17,753 nt of DNA. It comes from Candidatus Andersenbacteria bacterium RIFCSPHIGHO2_02_FULL_45_11 (GTDB lineage Bacteria; Patescibacteriota; Andersenbacteria; UBA10190). Where the stretch lies: the NCBI GenBank assembly GCA_001817055.1, contig MHHP01000034.1:2972-20724 (forward strand). Direction: 5' to 3'. The notes beneath the pieces are model-generated. The model was given only the letters and a program-made list of their open reading frames with translations, searched no databases and was not told where the DNA came from. Shown here in pieces: positions 6,466 to 14,357 of the stretch. Made by a program: the position numbers and the translations under genes. Within the stretch, counting starts at the first letter, position 1, and each line of letters starts with the position of its first letter.

Positions 6466-7136
6466 AACGCTTCGCGGACGATTGCCTTACTCATTTTGGA
6501 TTGGCCATCACGACGTTCTGTAAAAATGATGGGAATTTCTTTGATCCTCTTATTTCGTTTCCATGCACGATGATTCATCGCAATTTGAAATCCGTATCCA
6601 TCTGCATGCACCGTTGGCATATCGATATCACGAAGCGTCTGGGCGCGCCATGCTTTAAACCCGCCTGTTGCGTCTTTAAAGGGCATGCCTGTAACAACGC
6701 TCGTATACACGTTTCCAAATACGCTAATTAATAAGCGACGAAGTGGCCAGTTAATAACGCTAATGCCATGGGAATATCGTGAGCCAATTACAAGGTCAGC
6801 GTCTTGCAGAGCATGCAGCAGCCGAGGTACATCATTTGGATCATGCGAGAAATCCGCATCCATCTGGACAATTGCATCCGCTCCGTGTTCAAGCGCATAG
6901 GTAAACCCTGCAATATATGCAGGCCCTAGGCCCTGTTTATTTTCACGCACCAACAATTGTACTCGAGGAAATTCTTGCTGAAGATTTCGAACAATATCTG
7001 CGGTGCCATCTGGGGAGCTATCGTCTACGATTAATACGGCTAGGTTGTCGATTTTGAGTTCAAAAAGAGCCCGAACCATGTGCTCAATATTGCCTTTCTC
7101 ATTATATGTAGGGATTACTATATAGGGGGATTTCAT
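6432..7136 (-). CDS. Polyprenol-phosphate sugar synthase, DPM1-type GT2
   Basis: A 234-residue GT2 enzyme of the dolichol-phosphate mannose synthase group. It would transfer a sugar (mannose in the best-known members) from a nucleotide donor to polyprenyl phosphate at the inner face of the membrane. Visible motifs are PTYNE (9-13), DDSSPDGT (38-45), the metal-binding MDADFSH (92-98), GSRY (118-121), DATGGFK (155-161), GYGFQIAM (180-187) and ERRDGQSKMS (207-216). Position 186 is Ala where family members commonly have Glu. The catalytic domain ends with no C-terminal membrane helices, so the lipid product needs a separate flippase. The ATG overlaps the TGA of the GT9 gene (7133-7136). The next gene encodes a YfhO-type GT-C protein, a likely user of the product. 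Confidence 0.92.
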   Translation of the reverse strand: MKSPYIVIPTYNEKGNIEHMVRALFELKIDNLAVLIVDDSSPDGTADIVRNLQQEFPRVQLLVRENKQGLGPAYIAGFTYALEHGADAIVQMDADFSHDPNDVPRLLHALQDADLVIGSRYSHGISVINWPLRRLLISVFGNVYTSVVTGMPFKDATGGFKAWRAQTLRDIDMPTVHADGYGFQIAMNHRAWKRNKRIKEIPIIFTERRDGQSKMSKAIVREALWLVWKLRLFG

Positions 7137-8185
7137 ATAGTTGGATTATGCACCATGTCTTTCACAACTGCCATAACCTCATCTACCGTCAAAACAGAAA
7201 GACAGCTTTTGGTAGATTGCCGCCCTGGATTGCTCCAGTCTTTGTATTTCTGAATCTTCCATTCGTTCGGGGTAAGGTTAATTTCAGTTGAACCCTCTTT
7301 TAGAAAGCCCATTTTGCCTCCCGTAGGCCCGATTATCGTACGATGCTTTTTAGCATCGTCGGCAATATATTCATTCAAAAAATATGCGGGTGCTGCACGA
7401 TGCAATGGCTGATCACAAAATAGCGTAATAGTAGGGAGCCCTACCGCTGCCGCAAAATGCAGCGGGCCAGACAGTACGCCGATTGCAACGTCGCAATACA
7501 GGAGGGTTGCGATATTTTCTCTGAGCGTAAGTGGCCTACCCTCATACTCATGCAAATGTTTTGCCCCAAACCAAATAGGAGGCACGCCATACTTGGCTTG
7601 TATTGCGCGTTCAAGCTGCGCAACTTTTACTGGATCCCAGCCGCGCGTCGTTATTCCTTCAATACTCTCAAGCATCACAATCCGAGGCTGCACAAAACGT
7701 TCCATCACTTTTTTTGCAACTTCTTTATCGTGATCGGTGAAATAGAGTTTGTAGTTAGTAAAATATTCATCTTGCATACCAATATCCCGATATAAATGCT
7801 CGAGAGGATTTTCGTCTTGCACAATGCCAACATCCAGTTCATATACCGCATCATAATTATCGCTATTTTTTTGCTTCTCGTAGTATTCGCTGTTCCATGT
7901 AGGGAATGCTTTGCCTTCTTCAATACATAGTGCCCCTGCAAGCGATATCTTGGTGCTATGAAAATGCACAAGCTGGTCGATATGCGGATTCGTCATCATA
8001 AGCGATATACAGAATCCGCCCTGATTGCGTTTACCGTATTTCCCGTATTTATTTTTAAAGCCCCAGGCCGTTACAAATGTAATGTGAGAATCTGGATATT
8101 TTTTCTTGATTGCTTCTAGAATAGGCGGCACGAAAAAGACCATATCACCCATGTTGCCAACGTGTTTAATAAGAAACTTTTTCAT
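7133..8185 (-). CDS. GT9 family (heptosyltransferase-like) glycosyltransferase
   Basis: A 350-residue GT-B protein. The N-terminus has the GT9 opening FLIKHVGNMGDMVFFVPPIL (4-23) and PDSHITFVTAW (31-41). The C-terminal domain has LLYCDVAIGVLSGPLHFAAA followed by VGLPTITLF, matching the conserved region around the nucleotide-sugar site. GT9 enzymes transfer ADP-heptose or related sugars to lipid-linked glycans in the cytoplasm. The loop after β2 is lengthened by a Gly/Lys-rich stretch, GKYGKRNQGG (about 48-57). There is no membrane segment. ATGA overlaps join it to both neighbours (8182-8185, 7133-7136). It is the second GT9-type gene in the window; the other starts at the left edge. Confidence 0.8.
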   Translation of the reverse strand: MKKFLIKHVGNMGDMVFFVPPILEAIKKKYPDSHITFVTAWGFKNKYGKYGKRNQGGFCISLMMTNPHIDQLVHFHSTKISLAGALCIEEGKAFPTWNSEYYEKQKNSDNYDAVYELDVGIVQDENPLEHLYRDIGMQDEYFTNYKLYFTDHDKEVAKKVMERFVQPRIVMLESIEGITTRGWDPVKVAQLERAIQAKYGVPPIWFGAKHLHEYEGRPLTLRENIATLLYCDVAIGVLSGPLHFAAAVGLPTITLFCDQPLHRAAPAYFLNEYIADDAKKHRTIIGPTGGKMGFLKEGSTEINLTPNEWKIQKYKDWSNPGRQSTKSCLSVLTVDEVMAVVKDMVHNPTI

Positions 8186-9291
8186 AGTGTCATTTTTATT
8201 GCCTGTACCAGCTCTTCCATACGCTCTTTTGAAGGCTCGTAATCGTACTGAGCAAGACGCTGCTGAGCGGTGCGGGCAATCTCGCTGTAGTATGACGTAT
8301 CGCCTAATAGCTGCTCACCCTGCAGTACAAGCTGAGCGGTACTAGTATTGCGATCAGCGGGAAGTTTGGGAAACAAATCTTCTTGTGCATCAGAATTTGC
8401 ACCAATACTTACTGTTCCAACGGCGGCGCAGTCAGCCTGTACGCGTCCGCGCGTTTCTGTGTAGTCAGTATTTATCACAAGCGCAACACGAGATAGCATT
8501 GCAAGATGTTCTTGCCAGGGCTGGAAGGGGAGAACGTCGTACGTTGACCCTGAAAGATTTTTTACATCCAGATCCATACCCTCTACTTGTGCCATTTGAA
8601 TTCGGTATGCAGGAAATTTCTTTTGTAACTGAGCTGCCACAATTTGCCCTTTAATAATATTATCGCGCCCCGTAACCCCGGCCACAAAGATAATATTGCT
8701 TTTTTGATCCCGTTCACGAAACATCCTGGATGCAAACGCAGTAGGGTATGGCTGAGGCATGTATAGCATTGGAGTTCGAGATATGCGTTCCCATTTAGGT
8801 AGCGTCCGCTTTACGATAGTAATAAATGTATGGCAGGCGCGTATAAATTCTCGCATTTCCGTTAAGGCTTCAGGGGTTTTATCCCAATACTCCCGCAATA
8901 TTCCATAGGGCTGGGTTGGAACGCCAATAATGATTTGAGATGGGTGCTCTGCTCGAAGCCTTTGCAGTAACGCCACCATTTCGTGGCCATCGCTAATTTG
9001 ATACACCACAAGCAATACATCAAATTGTTGTAAATACGAAATGCTATAAGTTGGCCAAGCTCCTGTTATACGCTTCATAATTTTCCGATATATGCGTAGC
9101 GGCAAAAATACTTGAGTGCCAGTAATCAAGGAAACTAATGGAACGTGTTCACCCTCAAATGCAGACACGTAGCAGCCAAAACTTGTGGGGTCTATTTCAT
9201 GAATCGGATCACAAAGATAATTTGGGCGCTTTTCAGTATGCCGCCAAATCTTTTTCGTCTTACTCGAATATTCAACAACCGCGAATTTCAT
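8182..9291 (-). CDS. Uncharacterised protein, possible GT-B glycosyltransferase
   Basis: A 369-residue soluble α/β protein that I cannot assign firmly. It opens MKFAVVEYSSKTKKIWR. A strand-rich segment SNIIFVAGVTGRDNIIKGQ (198-216) looks like the start of a second Rossmann domain. EHLAMLSRVALVINTDYTE (261-279) and RGRVQADCAAVGTVSIG (281-297) resemble the donor-site region of GT-B enzymes, though a standard EX7E is not seen. I infer a sugar transferase from this and from its neighbours. The start at 9291 is preferred because GAAGG lies just upstream and the protein-like sequence begins there. The frame also opens at ATG 9351, overlapping the MurJ-type stop, but those 20 extra codons are repeat A2. 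The stop overlaps the next ATG (8182-8185). Confidence 0.6.
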   Translation of the reverse strand: MKFAVVEYSSKTKKIWRHTEKRPNYLCDPIHEIDPTSFGCYVSAFEGEHVPLVSLITGTQVFLPLRIYRKIMKRITGAWPTYSISYLQQFDVLLVVYQISDGHEMVALLQRLRAEHPSQIIIGVPTQPYGILREYWDKTPEALTEMREFIRACHTFITIVKRTLPKWERISRTPMLYMPQPYPTAFASRMFRERDQKSNIIFVAGVTGRDNIIKGQIVAAQLQKKFPAYRIQMAQVEGMDLDVKNLSGSTYDVLPFQPWQEHLAMLSRVALVINTDYTETRGRVQADCAAVGTVSIGANSDAQEDLFPKLPADRNTSTAQLVLQGEQLLGDTSYYSEIARTAQQRLAQYDYEPSKERMEELVQAIKMTL

Positions 9292-9303
9292 ATTTCCTTC
9301 TAT

Positions 9304-9347
9304 CGCCCTCTCCCTAGACGGGGAGAGGGGTGGGGTGAGGGGTATCG
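9304..9347 (+). repeat. Palindromic element type A, copy A2 (gene junction)
   Basis: The 44 bp are the same as 3992-4035 except for one base (G for A at the start of the tail), in the same orientation. The hairpin is 9306-9329 and the tail 9330-9342. It starts right after the MurJ-type stop and fills the space before the preferred start of the next gene at 9291. It is read as IPLTPPLSPSRERA if that gene starts at ATG 9351. Confidence 0.92.
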
Positions 9348-10895
9348 TCATACTGCGCGTCTTGTCAACTTAGCGCGAACCATCCCCAACACTTCTTGCA
9401 TCTCTTCAATATGCCATGCCCGGGCCGCTACAAGGTAGCACAGAGCGCCTGCAAGTAGCGAGGCAATGATTTGTAGCAGTACATAGTTCGTAAGAGATAG
9501 TGATACAACCCAAACAATTGCAGAGGATACTATTGCGAGAATAATAGTCTTTATGTACGTAGTATGTGCAAATATAGTACTTAGTGCCGGAATATGGCGA
9601 CGAAGATAGAGAAAATAGAGTAGGGCTGAAGACAGGGGGACGAGCGATGATGCAAGCGCAAGCCCAGCCATTCCCATGGTTGGTACCAAGAAATAAAAGA
9701 GGGAGATTGCAACCACTTGCGAGATAATCGTAATTGCTACTGCGGCGCGTGTTTTTTGGATTGCGAGCACTGCATGGCCCAAAATAGAGCTGATGCCAGT
9801 TGTAGTAAGTCCGAGTACCAAATAGAGCAACGCGATGCTTGTAGCAGCAGTATCAGAAGCGGTAAAGGACCCTCGCTGGTATAAAAAAGTAACAAGAGGC
9901 TCACGGAGAATGGCAACAGCAAGAATTAACGGGAGTGATACAAATACTACCAGCCTCATGGCGCTTGCAATTGTTGATCGCATACCCGCAGTGTCGTGCA
10001 AACTAGCTTTTTCAGAAAGCAGTGGGTAAATAACAAGCGTTACAGAGTTTAGAAATACGATCGTGAGCAGTTGTGTTATTTTTTCTGCAAACTTCAGTGC
10101 AGATAAGCTACCTTCTTCTAACCCCGATACTAATATTCTGTACACAATGCCCGCGCCTTGCGTCATAAGCAGAGAAAAAATAAACGGGTACACGAGCCGT
10201 ACAAGTGATCGAATAGCCGGGTCGCGTATATCTATAAAAAAACGATACTTCATACCTTGGCGACGAAGCCCAACCACTAATATCGCAAGCTGGATAATAG
10301 AACCTGCAACTATTCCTATTGCGAGTGCATGAATACCAAGCGTATGTACGAACACTAAAATACTTAATATAGAAACGAGCGGTGCGACGATACGCAAAGT
10401 AGCAGGCAGTGTAAACAGTTTAAATGAATGCAATATAGAAGTGGCAAATTCTACTAGAAAAAGAAACAAGAATGATGGAAGAAGTAATCGCAATAACGAA
10501 ACAGTAAGCGTGTATGTGTCTCCGTTAAAGCCTGGCGCTATAAAATGCACAAATGGCCCCGCAAGCAGCCATATGCACCCCAGTAGCGCAATATATGCCA
10601 CGGTCATGATATTTAGAATATTGAATGCCAAGCGCCATGCACCATCACGATTTTTCACCGCCAAACGTTCTACAAAGAGGGGGATAAATACTGCCGTTAC
10701 GGAACCGCCTAGCAAGAGTTTTGCCAGCATTTCGGACGTAGACTGCGCCATAAAAAATGCGTCTGTTTGATTACCGGCACCAAAGTAATAGGCAACTAAA
10801 AGTTGCAACACGAACCCCACAACAGAACCTGCTAGCGCAGCAGCACCAATCATACCTGCATTGGACGCCGTATGTCTAAATTCGCTTGTACTCAT
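9348..10895 (-). CDS. murJ: MurJ/MviN-family lipid-linked sugar flippase
   Basis: A 515-residue protein of about 14 membrane helices, the usual size for MurJ in the MOP exporter superfamily. The N-terminus has the family pattern: GAGNQTDAFFMAQST, LLLGGSVTAVFIPLFVE and IAPGF, followed by LLRLLLPSFLFLFLVEFATS. MurJ moves lipid II across the membrane; related proteins move other lipid-linked sugars. Here it sits inside a glycan operon that also has a separate Wzx-like flippase (12915-14354), so it may serve this glycan instead of, or as well as, peptidoglycan. The ATG at 10895 overlaps the TGA of the upstream gene (10892-10895). The TGA at 9348-9350 lies in an ATGA next to repeat A2. Family call firm, substrate inferred; the symbol is by family only. 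Confidence 0.85.
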   Translation of the reverse strand: MSTSEFRHTASNAGMIGAAALAGSVVGFVLQLLVAYYFGAGNQTDAFFMAQSTSEMLAKLLLGGSVTAVFIPLFVERLAVKNRDGAWRLAFNILNIMTVAYIALLGCIWLLAGPFVHFIAPGFNGDTYTLTVSLLRLLLPSFLFLFLVEFATSILHSFKLFTLPATLRIVAPLVSILSILVFVHTLGIHALAIGIVAGSIIQLAILVVGLRRQGMKYRFFIDIRDPAIRSLVRLVYPFIFSLLMTQGAGIVYRILVSGLEEGSLSALKFAEKITQLLTIVFLNSVTLVIYPLLSEKASLHDTAGMRSTIASAMRLVVFVSLPLILAVAILREPLVTFLYQRGSFTASDTAATSIALLYLVLGLTTTGISSILGHAVLAIQKTRAAVAITIISQVVAISLFYFLVPTMGMAGLALASSLVPLSSALLYFLYLRRHIPALSTIFAHTTYIKTIILAIVSSAIVWVVSLSLTNYVLLQIIASLLAGALCYLVAARAWHIEEMQEVLGMVRAKLTRRAV

Positions 10896-12166
10896 ACACC
10901 CAAGCCATATGTTAAAGCTCTTGCTGTTACATACATCAAATCAAGCAGCGTTATAACAACTAATATAGTTAGTATACTATAGGCAAGTTTGTCAGTAGTA
11001 CCTAAAAACCGTTGCATGCGCCATAGCCCAAACGATGCAAACCATGCAAGTGCAAACGAAACTGCAATTCCCGCATGAGGGTTATTCACGGGTGATGGGA
11101 TAAACGCAATATATGTAGCAAGAGCACCGCATACTCCGACAATTGATTCGATTTCACATTGCTTATATTTTCCTCGTACAATCATGGCAAGCCATAGAAT
11201 AATTCCAATCGAAGCTACTGCGCCCGCAAGCATGCCGATATACAATCCGGCACCATGCGTAATTGCAATTTGATTTGGATCGATCAGCGCATTTCGTGGA
11301 GACAGTATCTCTCCAATATTGCCGCTTGTAATAATGTGAAGAGGTAACCAAGTTGAGCATGCAAACACGGCGGCGCCAAACATTGCAGAAAAATGCGTTC
11401 TGCCTGCAATACGAAGAAGCGCCCACATACACAGCAACAACGCAGCTACTGCTAGTGAAAATAACCCATACGACATACTCGCATCCCAGGCGGGGATTGC
11501 ATACAACAATGCGATAATACTAAGCATGCTCAAAGATGCCATTGTGCGATATGTGCGCAGAGTACTTAAAAACACAAGTGCCAATCCTAAAGTAATTAAA
11601 ATCCCACCCAATTGGCGCAAAAGGGCTGGCCGTATGGATTCAAACATATTAAATGCTATCACTTGGTCTTGAGGCACAGAATTAATCGAAAATATACTAT
11701 CTGCCCGCGGAAACTGCGCATCGTACATGCGTTGACGTAGCGCAATCGCACCAGAGAGCCCCTCGGGTGCGCTAATCTCAATGATAATGCGTTCGCCCTT
11801 ATGAGTTGTAATAGGATTATCAAAGGTAACGTATGATGGGCCCCCATTTTCAATAAAGATCGCGGGTATAAAGCCTGAGCCAATTACATCGTTATGGCGG
11901 AGGATTGAAACGCGAAGTGCTGCGGATGCATCAGAAATTTCTTGCAATGGACGCATATATATCCCCAAGCGGCTGAGCGTTTTTCGCTGAATGGTTATTT
12001 CTTGCCTATATACACTCTCCGATTTAATGGGGGTTATGTGCGTTGCAGAATCCGTTGGAATCAGGTTGAAAAATTCCAAATTAGCGCGCACCTGCATAAG
12101 CGCAGCGCCAATTACAATAGATATAACGGCGGCAAAGATTCGAATATATTTGTACTTGTTATTCAT
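10892..12166 (-). CDS. Uncharacterised polytopic membrane protein with N-terminal extracytoplasmic β-domain
   Basis: A 424-residue protein I do not recognise as a named family. One membrane helix (about 8-25) is followed by an extracytoplasmic, β-rich region (about 27-185) with QEITIQRKTLSRLGIYMRPL and YVTFDNPITTHKGERIIIEI. Then come about eight membrane helices to the end. The β-region resembles the jelly-roll-like parts found in some O-antigen and GT-C membrane proteins, where polar strands face the outside. A GT-C-like transferase, a ligase-like protein or a glycan-binding membrane protein are all possible; I see no catalytic signature. It overlaps the 56-residue gene by 8 nt and the MurJ-type gene by ATGA, so it belongs to the same translational chain. 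The two upstream small genes and this one sit between two flippases. Confidence 0.6.
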   Translation of the reverse strand: MNNKYKYIRIFAAVISIVIGAALMQVRANLEFFNLIPTDSATHITPIKSESVYRQEITIQRKTLSRLGIYMRPLQEISDASAALRVSILRHNDVIGSGFIPAIFIENGGPSYVTFDNPITTHKGERIIIEISAPEGLSGAIALRQRMYDAQFPRADSIFSINSVPQDQVIAFNMFESIRPALLRQLGGILITLGLALVFLSTLRTYRTMASLSMLSIIALLYAIPAWDASMSYGLFSLAVAALLLCMWALLRIAGRTHFSAMFGAAVFACSTWLPLHIITSGNIGEILSPRNALIDPNQIAITHGAGLYIGMLAGAVASIGIILWLAMIVRGKYKQCEIESIVGVCGALATYIAFIPSPVNNPHAGIAVSFALAWFASFGLWRMQRFLGTTDKLAYSILTILVVITLLDLMYVTARALTYGLGV

Positions 12167-12329
12167 ACCGTTGATTATGAATTGCTAACGCTGCACACAC
12201 CACCGTACTTAGTATGAGGGTTGGTAGAGCGTATTGGGAAAATGTGGCGGGGTGCAAAAAGCGCACACAAGCAACGACTAATGCTGCGATGCCGAGCGGC
12301 CAAATCATTGTGCGAAAAATACGCTTCAT
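12159..12329 (-). CDS. Small two-helix membrane protein, unknown function
   Basis: A 56-residue protein with a basic N-terminus (MKRIFRTM), then two hydrophobic segments (about 9-25 and 32-49) joined by a short loop, FLHPATFSQY. The ATG at 12329 follows the upstream TAA by 4 nt, which fits the packing of the operon. A GTG at 12350 is in frame but would give 17 nt of overlap and add polar residues with no helix. The stop overlaps the next start by 8 nt. I do not recognise the family. Its position suggests a partner of the 424-residue membrane protein, but this is inference from context alone. The open frame and exact fit between two genes support it being real. Confidence 0.6.
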   Translation of the reverse strand: MKRIFRTMIWPLGIAALVVACVRFLHPATFSQYALPTLILSTVVCAALAIHNQRYE

Positions 12330-12333
12330 AGGG

Positions 12334-12918
12334 TTACAGTGCCCGCTCACGCGAGATAATGCTACGGATATACTGTTTTACTTCTTGGACGCCAGGCACA
12401 TATGTGCGCGTAGATGCAATCATACTATATAATTTCCAAGATACCGTATCGGCATCTGCTTCTTCTATTGCAGTAGTTGATGTTGCAGATGTGCTAAATA
12501 GCATCGTATCGATAGACCGATCTTTTTCTTGGAATATCGTGGTTAGGGGGAATATAATTTCTTTGGTTTGAAAACCAGCCGGATCTTTTCCTCTTCGATA
12601 CAGCGGCTGCTTAGCGTAGCCGAACCAAAAGCCACCTTCTCGAACACCTATATCAATTGCATTAGTATTTCCGGGCTCAAACGATACGAGCACATGTAAC
12701 CGTTTTGCAAACACCGACTCTTGCAAATACATATCTGCATGTGCGAGCTTTTCCTCAACAAGAATTGTTTCGCCATCGTGCGGATAGGGGATCCCATGAA
12801 TTGTTTCTAGCGTTCCAATTCTTCTAGTGCCGGACGATACGACAGGAAGTAGGTATACAAGCAGTGCGATGCCAACACCCGCTGCAATAGTTGTGATACG
12901 TGATGCGTGCTTGCTCAT
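12334..12918 (-). CDS. Uncharacterised membrane-anchored extracytoplasmic protein
   Basis: A 194-residue protein with a short basic start (MSKHASR), one hydrophobic helix (about 9-27), then a polar region that should lie outside the membrane. The helix could be a signal anchor; no lipobox cysteine or clear cleavage site is seen. The soluble part alternates strands and polar turns, for example KRLHVLVSFEPGNTNAIDIG, and ends in a basic, amphipathic stretch (QYIRSIISRERAL). I do not recognise a family. ATGA overlap with the Wzx-like flippase (12915-12918) ties its translation to that gene, so a role in export or assembly of the same glycan is plausible but unproven. Confidence 0.6.
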   Translation of the reverse strand: MSKHASRITTIAAGVGIALLVYLLPVVSSGTRRIGTLETIHGIPYPHDGETILVEEKLAHADMYLQESVFAKRLHVLVSFEPGNTNAIDIGVREGGFWFGYAKQPLYRRGKDPAGFQTKEIIFPLTTIFQEKDRSIDTMLFSTSATSTTAIEEADADTVSWKLYSMIASTRTYVPGVQEVKQYIRSIISRERAL

Positions 12919-14354
12919 ACTGGAAGAGATTTGCGCAGTGATGCGATCAGCTGCTTATCTTTATCTGTAACCTCTCCGATGATCCACAATATTCCAATAT
13001 AGAGAGCACCCAAAACAATATATTGCAATGGGAGCATAAAAGAAGATGCTTTCCATATATATGTTGGCAACACTGCAACCGCAGTAGCGATTACAATGTT
13101 CACCGTGCTGATCAGTGGATATGGAATACTAAATGTTTTAAAGGTGTATATAGCAAGTGCCACTAAGCCCATAAGAGCTGTGATAGTTGTTTGGGACGCA
13201 GCGCCAAGCAGTTGATAGTGAGGAATAAGGTATGTACCAAGGGCAGCGCTTGCTATAATCATCCCAATAGTTATATAGAGTGCGACGTGCGCCTTGCCCG
13301 CACCGGCAACAATATTGGCGAGCAGTAAATAAAACGATAATGCTCCAAGCCCGATCATCAAGATAGTAAGGACCGGTGCTGCTTGTTCGTATTTTACGCC
13401 GTAGAATAAGATAATCAGCTCTTTGCTGGTAGATGCTGCAAGTACAACGCATGGAACTATGAGTGCAATCAAATATCGAAGCGCATCGCGAATGAATGTG
13501 ATAGCCTTTTCTTTTGAAGCTCCGGGGCGGGTGAGTGCGGCAACACTTGGCAAGAGCACAAACGCCATACCCTGCAGAAGCATGTATGAAATCCTCGACA
13601 GATTTACTGCGGAGTTATAATCTCCGGCCAATGCATCGTTTTCAAGCATTGCCTTCACCATGAACAAATCTTGACTCATCAAGATTTGCAGCCCTAGTAA
13701 GATAACAGCGTACGTGCCGGCAAATGAGAAAAATGACGTAAGTTGTATAGTATATGGCTGTATCCCACCAATGCTGCGCGTCCAATACCAACCAAGACTA
13801 GCCGCTAATACTCCGCCTACCGCAAAGCCGGATAATGCGCCATAGAGCCGAAATATATATATAAGAGATATAGCACCTAGTAATTTTGCAACGGCGTACA
13901 CAGATGTGAGCAGCGCTTGCTTGTTAAACCGATGCATGCCGCTCAAGAACTGTACGTAGATGGGGTAGATTCCTTGCAAAAAGATAACGCCGGCAATAAA
14001 TATAAAGTACTTTGTAAGCGAGGCATCATTCAGTGCGCGTGAAATAACCGGGGATAAGGCAATTACAATCAGTGAGATGCACATACCAACAATGAGTTGG
14101 ATTTTTAAAGCTTGTTTTAAAATACTTTGCGCATGTTCATTGTTCTGGGCAACAAATTTTGAGACAGCGCTTGGCACGCCGAGCGTAAGCATGATCCCAA
14201 ATATTGTTTGCACAGAAAGCACCACCCCAAAGATACCGTATTCTGCCTTGCCGAGCAGGCGGCCAATCAATGGGTGAATAATAAAACCAAGAAATAGCAC
14301 CACTGCTTGTGCTATGGTGAGAGCTATTGCGCCAGTGAGTTTAGATTGCTTCAT
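12915..14354 (-). CDS. Wzx-like oligosaccharide flippase (polysaccharide biosynthesis protein)
   Basis: A 479-residue MOP-superfamily transporter with about 14 membrane helices, the normal length for Wzx/RfbX flippases. The start has the family pattern LTGAIALTIAQAVVLFLGFI, then IGRLLGKAEYGIFGVV, followed by LTLGVPSAVSKFVAQ. Such proteins flip undecaprenyl-diphosphate-linked glycans from the cytoplasmic to the outer face. This is the best candidate exporter for the glycan built by the transferases around it. The ATG at 14354 comes 3 nt after the TAA of the upstream gene, with no strong ribosome site, so re-initiation is likely. The TGA overlaps the next ATG (12915-12918). The MurJ-type protein encoded at 9348-10895 belongs to the same superfamily but a different branch. 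Confidence 0.88.
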   Translation of the reverse strand: MKQSKLTGAIALTIAQAVVLFLGFIIHPLIGRLLGKAEYGIFGVVLSVQTIFGIMLTLGVPSAVSKFVAQNNEHAQSILKQALKIQLIVGMCISLIVIALSPVISRALNDASLTKYFIFIAGVIFLQGIYPIYVQFLSGMHRFNKQALLTSVYAVAKLLGAISLIYIFRLYGALSGFAVGGVLAASLGWYWTRSIGGIQPYTIQLTSFFSFAGTYAVILLGLQILMSQDLFMVKAMLENDALAGDYNSAVNLSRISYMLLQGMAFVLLPSVAALTRPGASKEKAITFIRDALRYLIALIVPCVVLAASTSKELIILFYGVKYEQAAPVLTILMIGLGALSFYLLLANIVAGAGKAHVALYITIGMIIASAALGTYLIPHYQLLGAASQTTITALMGLVALAIYTFKTFSIPYPLISTVNIVIATAVAVLPTYIWKASSFMLPLQYIVLGALYIGILWIIGEVTDKDKQLIASLRKSLPV

Positions 14355-14357
14355 ACT

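Noticed and set aside
12330..12350. GTG start (12350) for the small two-helix protein and TTG start (16718) for the GT-C-like protein
   Set aside because: ATG codons at 12329 and 16709 give the tight spacing or ATGA overlap seen elsewhere in the operon, and the extra residues add nothing recognisable.
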